Of a DNA stretch of 64,000 nt, positions 13,511-26,620 are shown one piece after another. This DNA comes from Marisa cornuarietis. Taxonomy: Eukaryota; Mollusca; Gastropoda; Architaenioglossa; Ampullariidae. How positions within the stretch are numbered: the first letter of the stretch is position 1; the number at the start of each line of letters is the position of its first letter. Both the position numbers and the translations under genes were made by a program. The stretch covers positions 1,221,001-1,285,000 of the forward strand of contig SMMW01000020.1 of the NCBI GenBank assembly GCA_004794655.1, written 5' to 3'. The notes beneath the pieces are model-generated. The model did not search any database. It saw nothing but the letters and a program-made list of their open reading frames with translations, and had not been told where the DNA came from.

Positions 13511-14786
13511 ATATCATAAATATTATTGTTGTTTAATTGCAAGGCGGTGTCCTGCGCGTGCTGAGTTCAAACCTCACATGTCGAAGCGCATGTCACTGAC
13601 ACCTTCCTATCAATCAAGTTGATGTGATACCATTGTATGGACATCTTGGACAGGTGATTAAACGAACCGCAGGGCGGGTGAACATTTAGAAACATCTAGA
13701 ATTTTCCTCCTCGTGTTGCTATAAACAAGAAGTCGCAATATTTTTTTGACTCACGAGACAAATTAAACATCATAAAATCTGTCGGGCGAAATCAAATTTG
13801 AAACAAGTACCCACAGGGAACGTTTATGACAACAATAGCCAAGCTTTTTTTGGCCAGAAACATAAAAAAGACCGTCCATGGAGTGTTCTTTATTTTGCCG
13901 GTGTCAGCAGTTGATAGATTGCCTTACCAGCCTGTAAAAGGTTAACTGGTGTGAGGACCCGCTGGCGACCAGAAAACAGATGGCGTTGTGACGTCCTCCC
14001 GTCTTGCACGTGGAGAGAGATTTAACTTGCCCCGGCCTCTTGGAGTGGTCGCCCCCTGACAGCAAATTACAAGCCTGTCTGCCGGCAGAGGGCAGTGCAA
14101 CGACTGCTTGCACGTGAGTGGCGGAAGCCGGGGAAAGGAGCGGAGGTTACGTGGAGAGGGCCAAGACTTCACGACTGTTTGCCCAGGACAATGCTTTGTT
14201 TGCTAACCAGCTCCGAACACTCACCCCGTTGCGATTTACGTAAATTTGTCGCTTGCTTGTTGTCCTTAGTCTGACTGGTTACGAAGAAACAAACATCGTG
14301 GAAGCAGCAGGACACTAAGAAACAGAAGGGACAGGTGCAACATGAGAAGTGATGGCGGAGGGCGGAGAGGTTTGTGTGCCAGACTTGCTAATCAAAGACA
14401 GGAAGGCGGGTGGAGGGTCAGACAGCTGAGGATGCAGAGAGATGGACAGGAAGCATAGACCGAGATAGAGAGAAGAACGCGAAGACGAAGATAGAAGAAT
14501 AAAACAAACAGGATGGAACAATGAATGAAAGAAAAACAGATGGTGTTGTAGACGAAGTCAGAGAATGGCGAAGAAAGACCGCGGACGATAACATGGGAAA
14601 AAATTCCGGTCAAAGAGAAGAAACTGGGGCGATGAAACTAAGAGTTGGAGGAGGTAACTCTGTGTGCATGACCAACACCATCTTCATCCTCGGCAAAAGT
14701 AACAGACGTCGGTTGTGGTGTCGCTTAGTTTGTGATGTCAGAAAAGTGTCGTAGATATTAGTAAAGGGGACGCATTCATCAATATT

Positions 14787-14788
<2 letters not shown>

Positions 14789-14858
<70 letters not shown>
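14789..14858. repeat. (CA)n microsatellite
   Basis: A pure run of about 35 units. Confidence 0.97.
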
Positions 14859-14860
<2 letters not shown>

Positions 14861-14992
14861 TGCTGGTGGAACTTGCTATGGGATGTTCTTCAGACCAATG
14901 CAGTCTTTGAATGCGATTATATGAGAGGGGAGAGGACGTCAGTGTCACGTGACGAGAGTAGATTTTTCCTAATTACATCTGACCGTCAGTCA

Positions 14993-15212
14993 ATCTTATC
15001 CTGTTGGATCTGACGATGTATCTATATTATCCTGTTACATCTGACCATGCATCTATATTATCCTGCTGCTTCTGATCATGTGTCAACCATATCCTATTAC
15101 ATCTGACCACGTGGCAACCTTATCCTGGTACATCTGACCGTGTATCTATATTATCCTGTTACATCTGACCATGTGGCAAACTTATCCTGGTACATCTGGC
15201 CGTTTATCAGCG
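14993..15212. repeat. 31-bp minisatellite, about 7 units
   Basis: Units of the form TTATCCTGTTACATCTGACC ATGTATCTATA, with a variant ending GTGGCAACC. Confidence 0.88.
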
Positions 15213-16756
15213 TCTTATCTCTATCCGTCTCCTGTGTCGTCCCCTCTCTTATCTCTCTTTCTCTTTCCCTCTCTTGTCCTTTTGGTCCACTCTCTCCATG
15301 TTTTCACTCCCCATTTCTTCACCGCCCCCTCTATCATTCTTTTTCTCACTGACGTCACCATTTAAAATGGGGGCCAACTGTTTCAAAGCAGTGTTACAAG
15401 AGACTATTAGTGGAACAAACAAGTTTAGGCTGAAAGGCAGCAGAGCGTTCAGACGTTGCCGCAAGCAGCTTCTAGAAATTTCTCGTGCAGCTCAGCATAA
15501 AGGTGAGTGGAACTGGAAGGAGGTAAAAGGGATGGAGACCACGTGACTAAGCACGTCACGGAAGGAGTGAAGGAGGAGTTGAGGGCGAAGATGGAGGCAG
15601 CGGGAGGTCTCCCTTGCCACAACCTACAGGTTAAGGGGGCCCTGATGTACTGCTTCTACTTTCTTGATCTCTTTCGACTTTCCATCATCAAGTCTCGCAT
15701 ATGTACGGATTATTTAGTAGTTAAGCAAGTGATGACGATCAAGAAGTCCTCTTTCACCGACCTTTCTTCGTTTATTTCCGGAAGCAGTAGCATCTCCTAG
15801 GCAACAAACTCAGCAAATCAATTTTGCCGATGTTACAACGATTTCGCCATTTAGACTGGTGTACCCTGGAGTTTCTGGCATGACACACAAATCTGCCAGC
15901 CAAAGACCTGTTTATTTCTAACCACTTGTAGGAAGAGGATCGACAAAGAATCGGTGGCAAGAAGCATGTGACCCAATAGTCAGGGTGAGAGCGAGTACAG
16001 CGGCTGTCACAGCATCAGTGTGGCTCAACCAGACAAACAAACAGCGCTACTGAGCCAACATAACTTTGTCCTCCATGTTCTTTTCTTTCACAGATGTTGA
16101 TGTGACAAAGTGTCTAGTACATCTACTCACATCTTTTAGTTTCTTTGACAGATCTTGACCTGCCGGTCCTATAAAGTCTGTACCCTATGTATAGCCCCTT
16201 TCTTTAAAATGTTTGACAGATCTTTAGAGGTCCTATACGATATTTACAGCACATGGTCACACACAATAAACTGTGTCTAGTTAAGAAGGCCGCTGGGATC
16301 AGTCTTTACGACTTTGGAGGGAGTGCTTTTGAATTGATATTGCTTTTATGTCTGAGTGCCTTGTGTTTACATCGTGTGATGTCCTCATTCTGAAATGATA
16401 GAGGCTTTTGCTCAGATTAAAGACAAACGCTGTGCTAGGTGATGGCAGATATATATATATAGAGAGACGGGGATAGCGTGACAATGAGAATGAGAGAGAT
16501 AACGAAAACGACAGTGACAATGACAATGACTTCTTCAATGACAACATTTATAGGATGTGCTGACCAGGCTGCTTGTTAACATTGAACACTCGCTCTTTAC
16601 ATTATCAGTTTGGGGATGGAGTCTTCAGGGAGGAGAGAGATGAGATCAGTTTATTCACGAGCCATTGTCTCACAATATGATATGAAAGTCGGAATAATAA
16701 TTCATCATTAAAACGTCTACTAGAATAATACAACACATATACAGTATACAATGGTT

Positions 16757-16792
16757 ATATATATATATAATATTATATATATATATATATAG
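16757..16792. repeat. (AT)n microsatellite
   Basis: TATATATA runs around a central AATATTATA. Confidence 0.93.
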
Positions 16793-17433
16793 TAAAAGCG
16801 CAGTTAATCAGGAAGAAGTTCTATATTTAAATGCCTAAAATATTTCCCTAAACTCAGAAAGACGACGCTAAATGACAAATGAGAGAAAGAGACGGAGAAA
16901 GAAAATGCAGAGCGAAAGAAGAAAAGAGAAAAAAAGAAAGAGGGAAAGAATAAAAGGCACATTGACTTGGCTGTGGCCATAATTCTCTAATCCTCAACCT
17001 TGTCTCTTCCCTCCTATGGCCTAAAGGTTCGCTCAGTAATCTGATCATCAATCGGACGCCATGTTGTCTCTCCCCAGGACGGCGGCAGCCAAGGACTGTT
17101 TTGATTGGTCCATTACCATGCACCCTAGTCTCAGGGGTAGGTTCTTGTATTTGTGCAGAACCGGGTGCCAGCGCCTGGACACAATGACGTCACACCTGCC
17201 AGCCTGCGTCTCCGGGCCCTGCTTTCCTTCCTGACCGCCAGGGGGCGTGCGAGTGCTCGATAGATTACACATCGGGTCGACATTTTGGGGGGAACGAGGA
17301 TCAGCGAGAGCTGGAGGAGACTCCTGCTTTGGGCTGTAATCATCCTTCAACGATTCCTGTCTTCACAGAAATTTCCTCCAAATGGCTGACACTATTAAAT
17401 TTATCAGAGCCTTTTCTACATCTTTTCTGTCAG

Positions 17434-17471
<38 letters not shown>

Positions 17472-17485
17472 TGTGTGTGTGTGCG
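17434..17485. repeat. (CA)n-(GT)n palindromic microsatellite
   Basis: About 17 CA units pass directly into about 9 GT units, so the strand can fold on itself. Confidence 0.95.
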
Positions 17486-17656
17486 TTGTTTTATTTTTTT
17501 ATTTAACCGCCATGAAAAAACTTTCAAACTTGAGAAATTGCTCCTCCATATTTGTCTGTTTCAAGTCGGCCTAAGGTCTATTCACACATTTTTGCCGGTC
17601 ACTTCTTCCTTCTGTCGATGTCAGAAAACCCTGAAGGATGGTCTGAGACTCTCTTC

Positions 17657-17657
<1 letters not shown>

Positions 17658-17713
<56 letters not shown>

Positions 17714-17714
17714 T
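17658..17714. repeat. (CTTT)n microsatellite, imperfect
   Basis: TTTCTTTCTTTG and CTTT units. Confidence 0.93.
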
Positions 17715-18396
17715 AAGAGAGGACAGGATAGTTAAAAAATATAAAGATAATTTATTTTCCTTCCGATGGATTTCTTTTTATTGTCAGTTTGTTAAAAACT
17801 TTTTGTCTTGCTGTTTTTCAGTCCCTCGCTGCAGTAACGACCGGAACGCACTAAAGGATGGAATGAAGGAAGACAGAAAATGTTCGGTCTTCTGCTCAGT
17901 GAGACGTACTTGCTGATGACAACAAACACTTAGTGAAGTGCGTTTGTCTTTCCCACCACCCTCCACTGGCCCCGCGGCAGTCCGGCGGCAGCACGCGGTG
18001 AACAGCGTCACGTGACCACCGCTCATAGCTACAGGTGATGTACCTATGACTTCACTGCTATGACAGACGGCCACTGGCTTCACAGTTTACTCTTTGTACG
18101 TCTGTCAAAGGCAACGACGACGATGATGATGACGATGATGTGTAAACATAGAGCAGGACGAGAGGCAAACACAATCATACAATCACACAATCAGCAAAGT
18201 ACAAATGGGAGGAAAAGGAGAGAAAGGTTAAGAAAGGGCTACCAGCTGCTAGAGGTAACCATAGTAACGATAAGTCCCAGCCCTGAAAACGCACCCACTC
18301 ACGCATGCACGCGCACGAGTGCACGCACACAAACACAAACTCACACGCCCACAACACACAAATACTTAATCTCACACAGGTACACTCACACACACT

Positions 18397-18402
18397 CACA
18401 CA

Positions 18403-18463
<61 letters not shown>
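18397..18463. repeat. (CA)n microsatellite in CA-rich DNA
   Basis: A pure run, preceded by about 100 bp of imperfect CA-rich sequence. Confidence 0.95.
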
Positions 18464-18467
<4 letters not shown>

Positions 18468-18914
18468 ACGTCGTGGCCATTCTCTCATCTTGCGCCTCGA
18501 TTGAGTTCCTGCACCTGCGGGTATCCCGAGTTTAGTCGACTTCGAGTATCTTCTGCCCACGTGATCGGAAACAAAAACAAGAAAAAAACTCGGGGGGTGG
18601 GGGTGGATTGTAATTCACGTGCCTGATGAATCTCAATCTTTATACCAACGCATTTAACTGCTAGTCTTTGCTACCTCGGCTGTAAGGTAGTCGCCGTAAG
18701 AAAAAAATATTGATGTTTTGCGTTGAGGGAGATCTGATGTTCTTCTGCACCCTTTTGAATGAGTACCTGATCTCTTACAAGGGTGAGGAAAGAAGAAAAA
18801 CCACAAAGGGCATTGCACTTGTCTTTACTTTTTAAGTTTTCTGGATTCGAGTGATGATTCTCTGCATCAAGTGTTTTTACAAACAATTGGGTTTTTACAA
18901 ACAAACAAAATTTA

Positions 18915-18996
18915 TGGCAGCGGTGGGATTTGAACCCACGCCTCCGAAGAGACTGGTGCCTTAAACCAGCGCCTTAGACCGCTCGGCCACGCTACC
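18915..18996 (-). tRNA. tRNA-Leu (anticodon AAG)
   Basis: The minus strand gives an 82-nt class II tRNA. The 7-bp acceptor stem (GGTAGCG with CGCTGCC, one G-T pair) is followed by discriminator A. The A-box region is TGGCCGAGCGGT, and the B box is GGTTCAAATCC. The anticodon stem CTGGT/ACCAG closes the loop TTAAGGC, so the anticodon is AAG (plus-strand positions 18960-18962). A long variable arm (TCTCTTCGGAGG) is as expected for tRNA-Leu. There is no intron and no encoded CCA, both normal for a nuclear gene. All arms are intact, so it is probably functional. No neighbouring tRNA genes were seen. Confidence 0.95.
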
Positions 18997-19332
18997 GTTG
19001 ATGTGGTGGTCAATAAGATAATCTTTCATAGCGAAACTTAAAAAAAAAAACTTTTCGCTTGGTCAGAGGAAAAGGTAGAATTAAGCGAGTGTCGTGGCAA
19101 TGCGATGGAGTCTGTGCGACTCTGAGAAAATGAGAGATAGAGAGGTGAACTTCTATGGATGGGATTCACTCATTTATTCCCTCGATCTGTACTGTCATAC
19201 CCATGATGTTTAGTGGTGGTGTTGGGAATAGAGGGGAGTGAAAGGGTGCTGGATAACGGCTGACAAGACCATGCACGCGACGGTTAAAACATCCTGCATG
19301 GAACGATTATCCAGTGGCAGAGGAATTAATAA

Positions 19333-19480
19333 TATACTCGGCTTGGGAGTGGAGGGTGGTGGTTGGTGGGCAAACTCCATGGTGACAGTCAACCACGTTC
19401 ACATTCTTGCTTCCTCAGTAGCTTTTATGAGGTAGCAGCTGACCCACTTGCCCACCCCCTCCCGCACACTCCGTGGTTAC
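19333..19480. mobile_element. Diverged relative of the MITE at 21330
   Basis: It shares CTCGGCTT, a G-rich run, CTCCATGGTGACAGTCAACC (compare CTCCATGCTGACAATGAAC) and CGTTCACATTCTTGC in the same order. The terminal repeats have decayed, so the borders are approximate. Confidence 0.5.
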
Positions 19481-21329
19481 TATAGGTGCTAGTCTGATCA
19501 GGTGATATGGTGAGTGGGTGATCGGGTGCTGAGGTGAGGAAGTAGATACAGTCAGTCGTTAAATGTATGACAAGAATGCTGCATCTCACAAACGGAATAA
19601 AAAATGTCTTTTAAGCTTAATCTATAACTGCTATTACCTCTCTCTATAAATTTATACATCTTTTTGTTTATATATATATATATATATGTGTAATACATAA
19701 GTTGAGCAAAAATAAGGGCTGCTGTGAAAATAGAACGAGAATATTAATCTGGTACGAAAGAATATAAATCTGTTTTAAAGCACTTAATTTCTAGAAAAAC
19801 ATTTTATCTATAATTTTAAAAAAAACTGACACGCAAAATATTGCCTGGCGCCCCAAGCTTGGTACCCCACCCCACCCCTAGCGCTTCTACCCTTTCGGTA
19901 GGTCCTTACAGTCACGACCCCGCCAACAAGGTACCCAGACTCGCTCTCGTCACAAGGGAAACGTTTTGCGGGAGGGTAGGTGATAAGAAGGCCGATAATG
20001 TCGTCTTCGTGGCTGTATTTTCTCCTTCTTGTGACCTGAGCTTCTTTTCCTTTTGCTGCAATTCCAAATTTTGACTGTCAAAAACACAGACTGTTTTAAA
20101 CTTGATTTAGCACGGAGTTTAAAAAAATTCTGGTGAAGGAAAATCTTTAAATTCATATTTTTAAACAAATGCACCAATGCACAGTACAGACATAAATATT
20201 AACACGGAGTTTTTTTGTTTGTTTGTTGTTTTTTTTTAGAGGAAGGTGTTGGGGAGTGGTGGAGTTCTTAAAAAAAAATGCTGAATGTGACATACTTATT
20301 AGTCATTGCCTAGACACAGTCCCATCATCTCTACTGACTAGTTTGCATGAACTTCTTCACTCTGGATGTTTTAACAATAATTGTATAATGAATAAAACTG
20401 GGAGGGGGCGATGGATTCCTACAGCATCTATGTTTAGAAAGGATACTGGTGCGCGCGCACACACACTGAAACGCACACACACACACACACACAGTATCGA
20501 GCAAAATGACAAGTAAGTTAATGTTCCCGTACCAGCGGATTCAGCTAAGTTTTTTTTTTCTTTTAGCTAGAGATATTTGTGGAATATGTAACTATATCTG
20601 TCAAATTTTGTACATACTGTTTTCTTAAATGATTTTTAGATTTTTACCCCATTATTAAATAATTTTTTTTTTACTCCATTAGACCTTTAAAATTAATCAA
20701 ATACCTTAGATTACTTAACCAGAGACTTATGATTAATTAACTTAAGATTGATTAACCGGAGCTTTAAGATCAATTAAGCAAAGATAGTCACACGACTGTA
20801 GACACTATAAGCCCCCCCCCCCATGACTGTTCTTAATGAAGTCCTGCGATACAAGGAACTGAAGCCTGCAACAACTGAAGCCACACAATCATTCTTGCGT
20901 TTAGTCGTTCATTCATTTATTTATTTTATTCATTCATGTTTGCTGTCAGACGCTCTATTGCTGTGAACACTACACGTGATGACATTTCTGATCTCGTCCT
21001 GTCACCTTCAGCCTTTTGCTGGCGCGTGCAGTTCAGCACGCGCGTCAATACTCAAAGACAAAGGGAAGACGAGGATGTTGGCGAGGTCTGAGAGTCTGAG
21101 AGGCTGCAAATGTCGAGCCATTACGTCACCACAGGGGGCGCTGGGCCTACAGGTCACGTGTGAAGGCGACGTTACTCACCACCGTCTTTCCTCCCTGATG
21201 TTTGCTTTTTTGTTTCGGGCTGAGATTTGCCGGGTTTTATGTTTAATGTAGAAAACAATAGTCACTGCGACTGTGATTGCATATCAACTGACATAGATAA
21301 ATATATCTTATACACATATAAAATAATAT

Positions 21330-21480
21330 CAGTGGCGTAGGAAGATGCTCGGCTTTGGGGGGGGGGGGCAGCTCCATGCTGACAATGAACAACGTTCACA
21401 TTCTTGCCTTCCGAGCATCTTTTATTTTTTTTGGGGGGCGGCTGCCCCCCTTGCCCCCCCCCCCGGTTCCTACGCCACTG
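21330..21480. mobile_element. MITE-like element with 14-bp terminal inverted repeats
   Basis: A 151-bp block with perfect ends CAGTGGCGTAGGAA and TTCCTACGCCACTG, flanked by a 5-bp direct repeat AATAT (21325-21329 and 21481-21485). It has no coding capacity. The interior contains long G and C runs and CGTTCACATTCTTGC. It is a non-autonomous DNA-transposon-type element; I cannot assign the superfamily from the ends alone. Confidence 0.8.
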
Positions 21481-22962
21481 AATATCCAAACTATTACAAT
21501 GTGAATGGGCATGACTCTGTGTGTAGGTGCGTGCGTTCGCGGGGAATGGGGGAAGGGGGATAAGATATGAAATAAACACATTTACATAATCCAAACAACA
21601 AAATTCAGAAATAAAATTCAAACATGCTCATTAAGCTCATTCCAACAAACTTGCATCAACCTATGAACTTGTTAACATAACGACCTGTAAATATAAAAAA
21701 TGATAAACAAATAAACATAAGTCCAGCTCATAAATATATGTCGAAAGACGGCATTAGTATATAAAACATATTCATAATGAAGCACGTGAACGAAACCACA
21801 CAGTAACTTCCATACTTTGAAGCAACCTGTCGACGAGAAATGAAACAGATGTCTAAAGCGGGACTTAAAAAAAATAGAGATGAACACACCAACAAACTTA
21901 ATATCAGATTTATGACTACGAGTGGTCTGCAAGAGTCCATCAAGCAGTTTAGACGATAATTTTCTCTTATCACTGGCAACAAGGAAGGTCTGGCGCCGGT
22001 GTGTCACTAATGAAGCATGGCACAAAGGTTTTTCCGACCGTTAAATGAGCGAAAATCGTCAATGCTGTTGCACTTTGTGCACTGACAATACAATAATGTG
22101 AACGGAGAAAAAAATATAAAACAAGCAGCCAAAGAGACATGGGCAAGATTATGGATCTGATGATCATTTACACGGTTATTTCGCATTCCAATACTGTTTG
22201 GTTCTGTGCTCCGGTTGTCTTGTGGATAAAAAAGGAGAAAGAACACCACAGGGTTGTCAGTCCTGTCACATTTTATTTTCTTAATTTTGAAGACCTGGAG
22301 ACCGATGTGTCAATGGGATTACATTAGGTTTTTGTTTTCCTTGGTATGATTGATTTTTTTCAGGCTCCTCTCTGTCGTTAAAATGTCTTATTTGTGACAC
22401 GTGTGATATTGTCAAATGTGTCAAGATATCCAACTCGTCTGACAAAGTCTAATATCTTTTTGCCAATTATATGTGAGTCTCTTGCCTACTCCTCCATCTC
22501 CCCCTCCCCACCAGCGCTGTCTGTGATGTTCATGTTACTTGCTTATCCTCCCCGGCTGCTGTGGTTGTCCACAGCCTGATAATCGAGACATTTTCTAGTG
22601 TCAGTGCCGGCCACAAATACCGTCTGTAGTTTTGTTTTACCCTGTCCCCACCTCACTAAGTGATAAACTTCATGGTATGTTCTCGTGGGACTGATACCTG
22701 GGTGTGTGAGGTATTATGAGGCGCTGCCCTAGTGTCAGTGACTGCATGTAGTTTGTATGTGGAGTGTGTAATAAATGTCATACTCGTGTCTCTGTTTAAC
22801 CATTTTAGTGCAGTTTGATGTGAGCATTTATTTGAAATATTTGTGAGAGAATAAAAACATCAGCGCTAATGGAGAACTAGAATTCGGATGTCGACAGTTT
22901 ATTTCCTCTTACAGTGTGTGATGATGCTTTATACAGTGTCAAACACTTTATTGGTTGCATTG

Positions 22963-23395
22963 CGTCAGTATTGTCAATGACTGTAAGTTGCCTATTGTCG
23001 ATATTGTCAATGACTGTAAGTTGTCTATTGTCATGATTGTCAATGACATTGTGAGTTGTATATTGTCAGTATTGTCAATGACATTGTCAGTTGTCTATTG
23101 TCAGTAGTGTCAATGACATTGTGAGTTGTCTATTGTCAGTAGTGTCAATGACATTGTGAGTTGTCTATTGTCAGTAGTGTCAATGACATTGTGAGTTGTC
23201 TATTGTCAGTAGTGTCAATGACTGTAACTTGCCTTTTGTCAGTATTGTCAATGACTTTGTTAGTCGCCTCTTGTCGGTATTGTCAATGACTGTAAATTAT
23301 CTATTGTCACTATTGTCAATGACTCTAAATTGCCTATTGTCAGTATTGTCGATGACTGTAAATTTTATATTGTCAGTGTTATCAATGACTGTATG
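22963..23395. repeat. 35-bp minisatellite, about 12 units
   Basis: Units contain TATTGTCAGTAGTGTCAATG and ACATTGTGAGTTGTC, more diverged toward the right end. It opens a short frame with a Ser-Val-Asn/Leu-Ser-Met pattern, which is a by-product of the repeat. Confidence 0.9.
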
Positions 23396-24458
23396 TCTGT
23401 ACTTTGCTATTTTACACTGTCGCTGCATCTGAGGTTTCCACTTCATGTACTCCTCGTTGTTTTTCGCAAGAAAAGCAATGTTCATGACCAATTTCCGTAG
23501 TAAAACATCAAGCAGCCTGCAATATCATGTTAAGTAAATCGCTTTAGGGTGAAATCTCAACGTCACTAACCGGAAGACAGCTCAGAGTGGTCTGCTCTTC
23601 GTCAAGATGGCGGGCGGGTATCGCACCTCGTTTGACGCTTGTGTTGTGTGGCGTGAGATGAAAGGCCTCACAGAATGAGAGGTCAGAAGGCGGAAAGAGC
23701 AGACGACAGCTACAAAGACCTCCATCTGGGTGGGCGAGTCTGTCTTCTCACGTGTGAAGGTGGGAAATAGTTGTGTCATCAGGTGGTATTTGCTGATATT
23801 AGCTGATGTGACATGTCCTTACCCAAAAGAGAGAACACGTGGTCTCTTTCAGCATAATGATAATTCGTAAAAGAATAAATATAATTCGAAATGATATCTC
23901 GTCATAGGAAATGGTTAGAAATATGTTAGACAATGTGGAATGTCTTCACATCATATTAGATGTCTAGTTATTTCATTCCTGTCACATAAGTGAACTTCCA
24001 GTCTGTGTCAGGTGTCGTCGCTTCTGGACTCTGGCCGATGCACACTAACAAGCACACTGGCAGTCAACACACACAGCGTTCACACGATCACCTGCGGCCA
24101 GCAATAATGCCAGCCAAGCCTCGAGACAAAAGGACATACACGTGTTGACAATACAAACAAAAGTTTTAATTAACAGACTGAATAAAAAGAAAGGAAAGCA
24201 AATCATACAACTGCACGCGCAAAAAAAAAAAATTGAGGCACACAGGCCCGACCCTAATTAGTCACCCAGTGTGCTTTATCACTTCACATAATCACAGGAA
24301 ACAAAAGAGAAAACACGTGTCTCTAAAGAGGCTCGACAAGGTTAGCACAAACACGCGTCCGGGAGAAATAATAACCAACTGATGGCATCCAGCCCACCGA
24401 CCTTCATTCACTGGATAAGTGTCTCTTATTCGTTGCCTCTTTGCTCTATCATAGGAGC

Positions 24459-24555
24459 GACCAATCGTAACGAACCCTATAAACGATCAAAGGGCTTTCG
24501 TTTCCGTTTTCTGTCAAAACGGCGGATCTTCCTAACGTAGAAGAAATTTTAGAAG
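24459..24555 (+). promoter_or_regulatory. Possible promoter and first exon of an unidentified gene
   Basis: A CCAAT box (about 24460) and CTATAAAC (24478-24485) are followed by a pyrimidine stretch CTTTCGTTTCCGTTTTCTGTC (24495-24515; split here only as a description of a TOP-like start), then AAAACGGCGGATCTTCC and a strong GTGAGT donor at 24555. With ATG in place of ACG at 24519 the frame would read like a normal Met-Ala-Asp start. The ACG, and the lack of a second exon before the LINE, keep this weak. Confidence 0.25.
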
Positions 24556-25640
24556 TGAGTAATTAAGCCTTTCTGTCATCAGAACCTTGTTAATGAAGAT
24601 TGATTTCAAAATAAACAGTATTTTCTGTAAAATGTATTCTGTTTGTTTATAGAAAACGCATTTAGATTTTTTGAAATTTTTATAAAATTAAAACATCGTC
24701 ACAACAGATGCTATTGACCACTAACAATTAAAAAAACGTTGTTTTTGATATTTCGTTGGCGTCTCGTCCAATTCTGCGTCTCGCTTCTCCTCTTAGCGCA
24801 GGTTTCCAGCGGCCACGACGACACGTGCCTCACACGTGGCTGACGTCACACGAGTACAAGAGAGCGTGGAAGGTGTCGAAACCGCCGGCGAGTCCAGTGG
24901 TAGAGATCTTGTCAGCCGTCGCAATCACAGAACCGCGGCTGACATGAGGCAACAGCAACACCACAGAAGGATAAAATAATCAAAAGAAACGCCTGCAAGA
25001 AAAATCACAGGGTCCGTTGTAAATGTCTTGCAAAGCTCTTTTCGCAGCCCCGACATAATTTTCCCGCTCCCTGTTTACCTTCCCCTTTCAGGGCCTCTTA
25101 CATAATTCTACTAATAAGCCGTCGTCTGCTATTCATCAAAAAATACTTCCTACATTTCCCCTATTTACAAATGAAAACAAACCCCCAAGGAGACAAGAAA
25201 GAATACAAGTTATAAGCACTATCTTTACATTTAAGCAGACAGAAATTTGTGCGCTCAATATTCGCACCTGTACACTGACCAAGCAGCTCAAGCGACAGCG
25301 ACAAGAATTTCCTCCTCACTTACCTACCACAACTCGTTATATATCCAAATGTCCACAGAATGGGCACCCGTTCCACCCCGCCTTTGATACATGCCGTGGA
25401 TCCCAAAGGCACCAATCTACCCTGCTGTAACTAGAGCATCACTACTCTGACACGAAGATAGCCAGCAGCTTTAGTTTAGTTTAGTTGTTGTTTTATGCCA
25501 AGTCAGCAACTATGGCTATCTCATGGCAAAAACAATGTACATGACTATTCAAAGGTTGATATAAAGTAATTGTACAAGTCTATAGATTTCTCTTTTCTTA
25601 TTTTTACAAAATAACAGTTTTTTTAAACACATAAGTTCTA

Positions 25641-26620
25641 TCATATCAGGTGAAAAATCTGAATGGACTTTACATATGCCAAGATTGATTTGGAAGAGTG
25701 TTTGGCAAAAAGGTCATCAAGAGTCTGTGCTGTAAAATAGTTTTGACGAAATGTAGCGAGTTTTGAACAGGAGATGAGCAAATGTTCTATGGTTAGGGGG
25801 TCTTTACACCAAGGACAAAGTGGGGGGTTTTCTCCTGCAAGCAAAAATCTGTGAGTGATATATGAGTGACCAGCTTTTAGTCTATTTATAACCACTTTTT
25901 CTCGTCGGTTTAGAAATTCTTGTGTTATACAGTCTGCTAGTTCTGGAAAAATAGCGTGAAGTTTGTTGTGCTTCATGGAGTCCCAGTGAAGCTGCCAAAG
26001 TTGTGAGAGATACAGTTTAACAGAAACGTTCCAATCTGAGGCAAATGTTGTATGGACCACAAGTGGTTGTTGAAGGGCCTTTTTTGCTGCCTCATCAGCT
26101 TTAGTGTTTCCTGGAATATTTGCATGGCCAGGAACCCAAATAAAGATAATGTCAAAATTGTTATTCTGTAGTAATGATAGAAGTTCAAAGAATTTAACCA
26201 GTAGTGGGTGATCTAAACATTGAGAGTGAAGTGCAAGTAGGGATGACAAAGAGTCTGAAATAACTAAGAAGTTTTTCTCTTTAGATGCATGAATATACTG
26301 CAGCGCAAGTAGAAGGGCTTTTAACTCTGCAGAAAAAATGGAGCTATGACCTTCCAAGCGAGCTGTCAGTGGTGGTGTGGAAATGTCCATCGGCACTGCT
26401 GCAGCTGCTACAGTTTCTTTTTCAGTATTTTTGGATCCATCAGTGTGTATGTGACAAAAGTCAGGATAGTCTGTGATTATTTCTCTGAAAAGCTGCTGAT
26501 AGACTATGTCAGGGGTTTCACCTTTTTTTTTGTTAGAGAGGTCAAAACGAATTTCAGGTGTGGGAAGTAGCCATGGTGGTGTTCTAGTCAGTGTAATTGG
26601 TGTTGTTTTTTGGGGTCCAT
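25641..26620 (-). pseudogene. LINE RNase H domain and C-terminal zinc motif
   Basis: The reading frame is open from near 26610 down to 25641. It has the expected RNase H residues: HTDGSK (first Asp, about 26440), SAELKALLLAL (Glu), ISDSLSSLLAL (Asp), and WVPGHANIPGNTKADEAAK (His and last Asp). A Cys/His motif, CPWCKDPLTIEHLLISC, follows. The ATG at 26396 is internal to the domain and is not the real start. It is in a different frame from the RT segment because of the break at 26606-26611. Confidence 0.88.

Larger units (their letters stand above)
13511..18914. other. No gene recognised; microsatellites only
   Basis: A region with (CA)n, (CTTT)n and purine-rich tracts. Near 13540-13600 a GAGTTCAAACCTC resembles a tRNA B box but no A box or SINE body accompanies it. 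Confidence 0.5.
18997..22962. other. No gene recognised apart from the two MITE-type elements
   Basis: The DNA is AT-rich. A short degenerate repeat of ATTAATTAACTTAAGATT type occurs near 20690-20790. Confidence 0.5.

Noticed and set aside
13540..13690. A possible SINE head with a B-box-like GAGTTCAAACCTC
   Set aside because: No A box at the right distance and no similarity to the three SINE families in the window.
18060..18626. 188-codon plus-strand frame
   Set aside because: Much of it is Thr-His repeats produced by the (CA)n run; the rest has no domain or conserved pattern.
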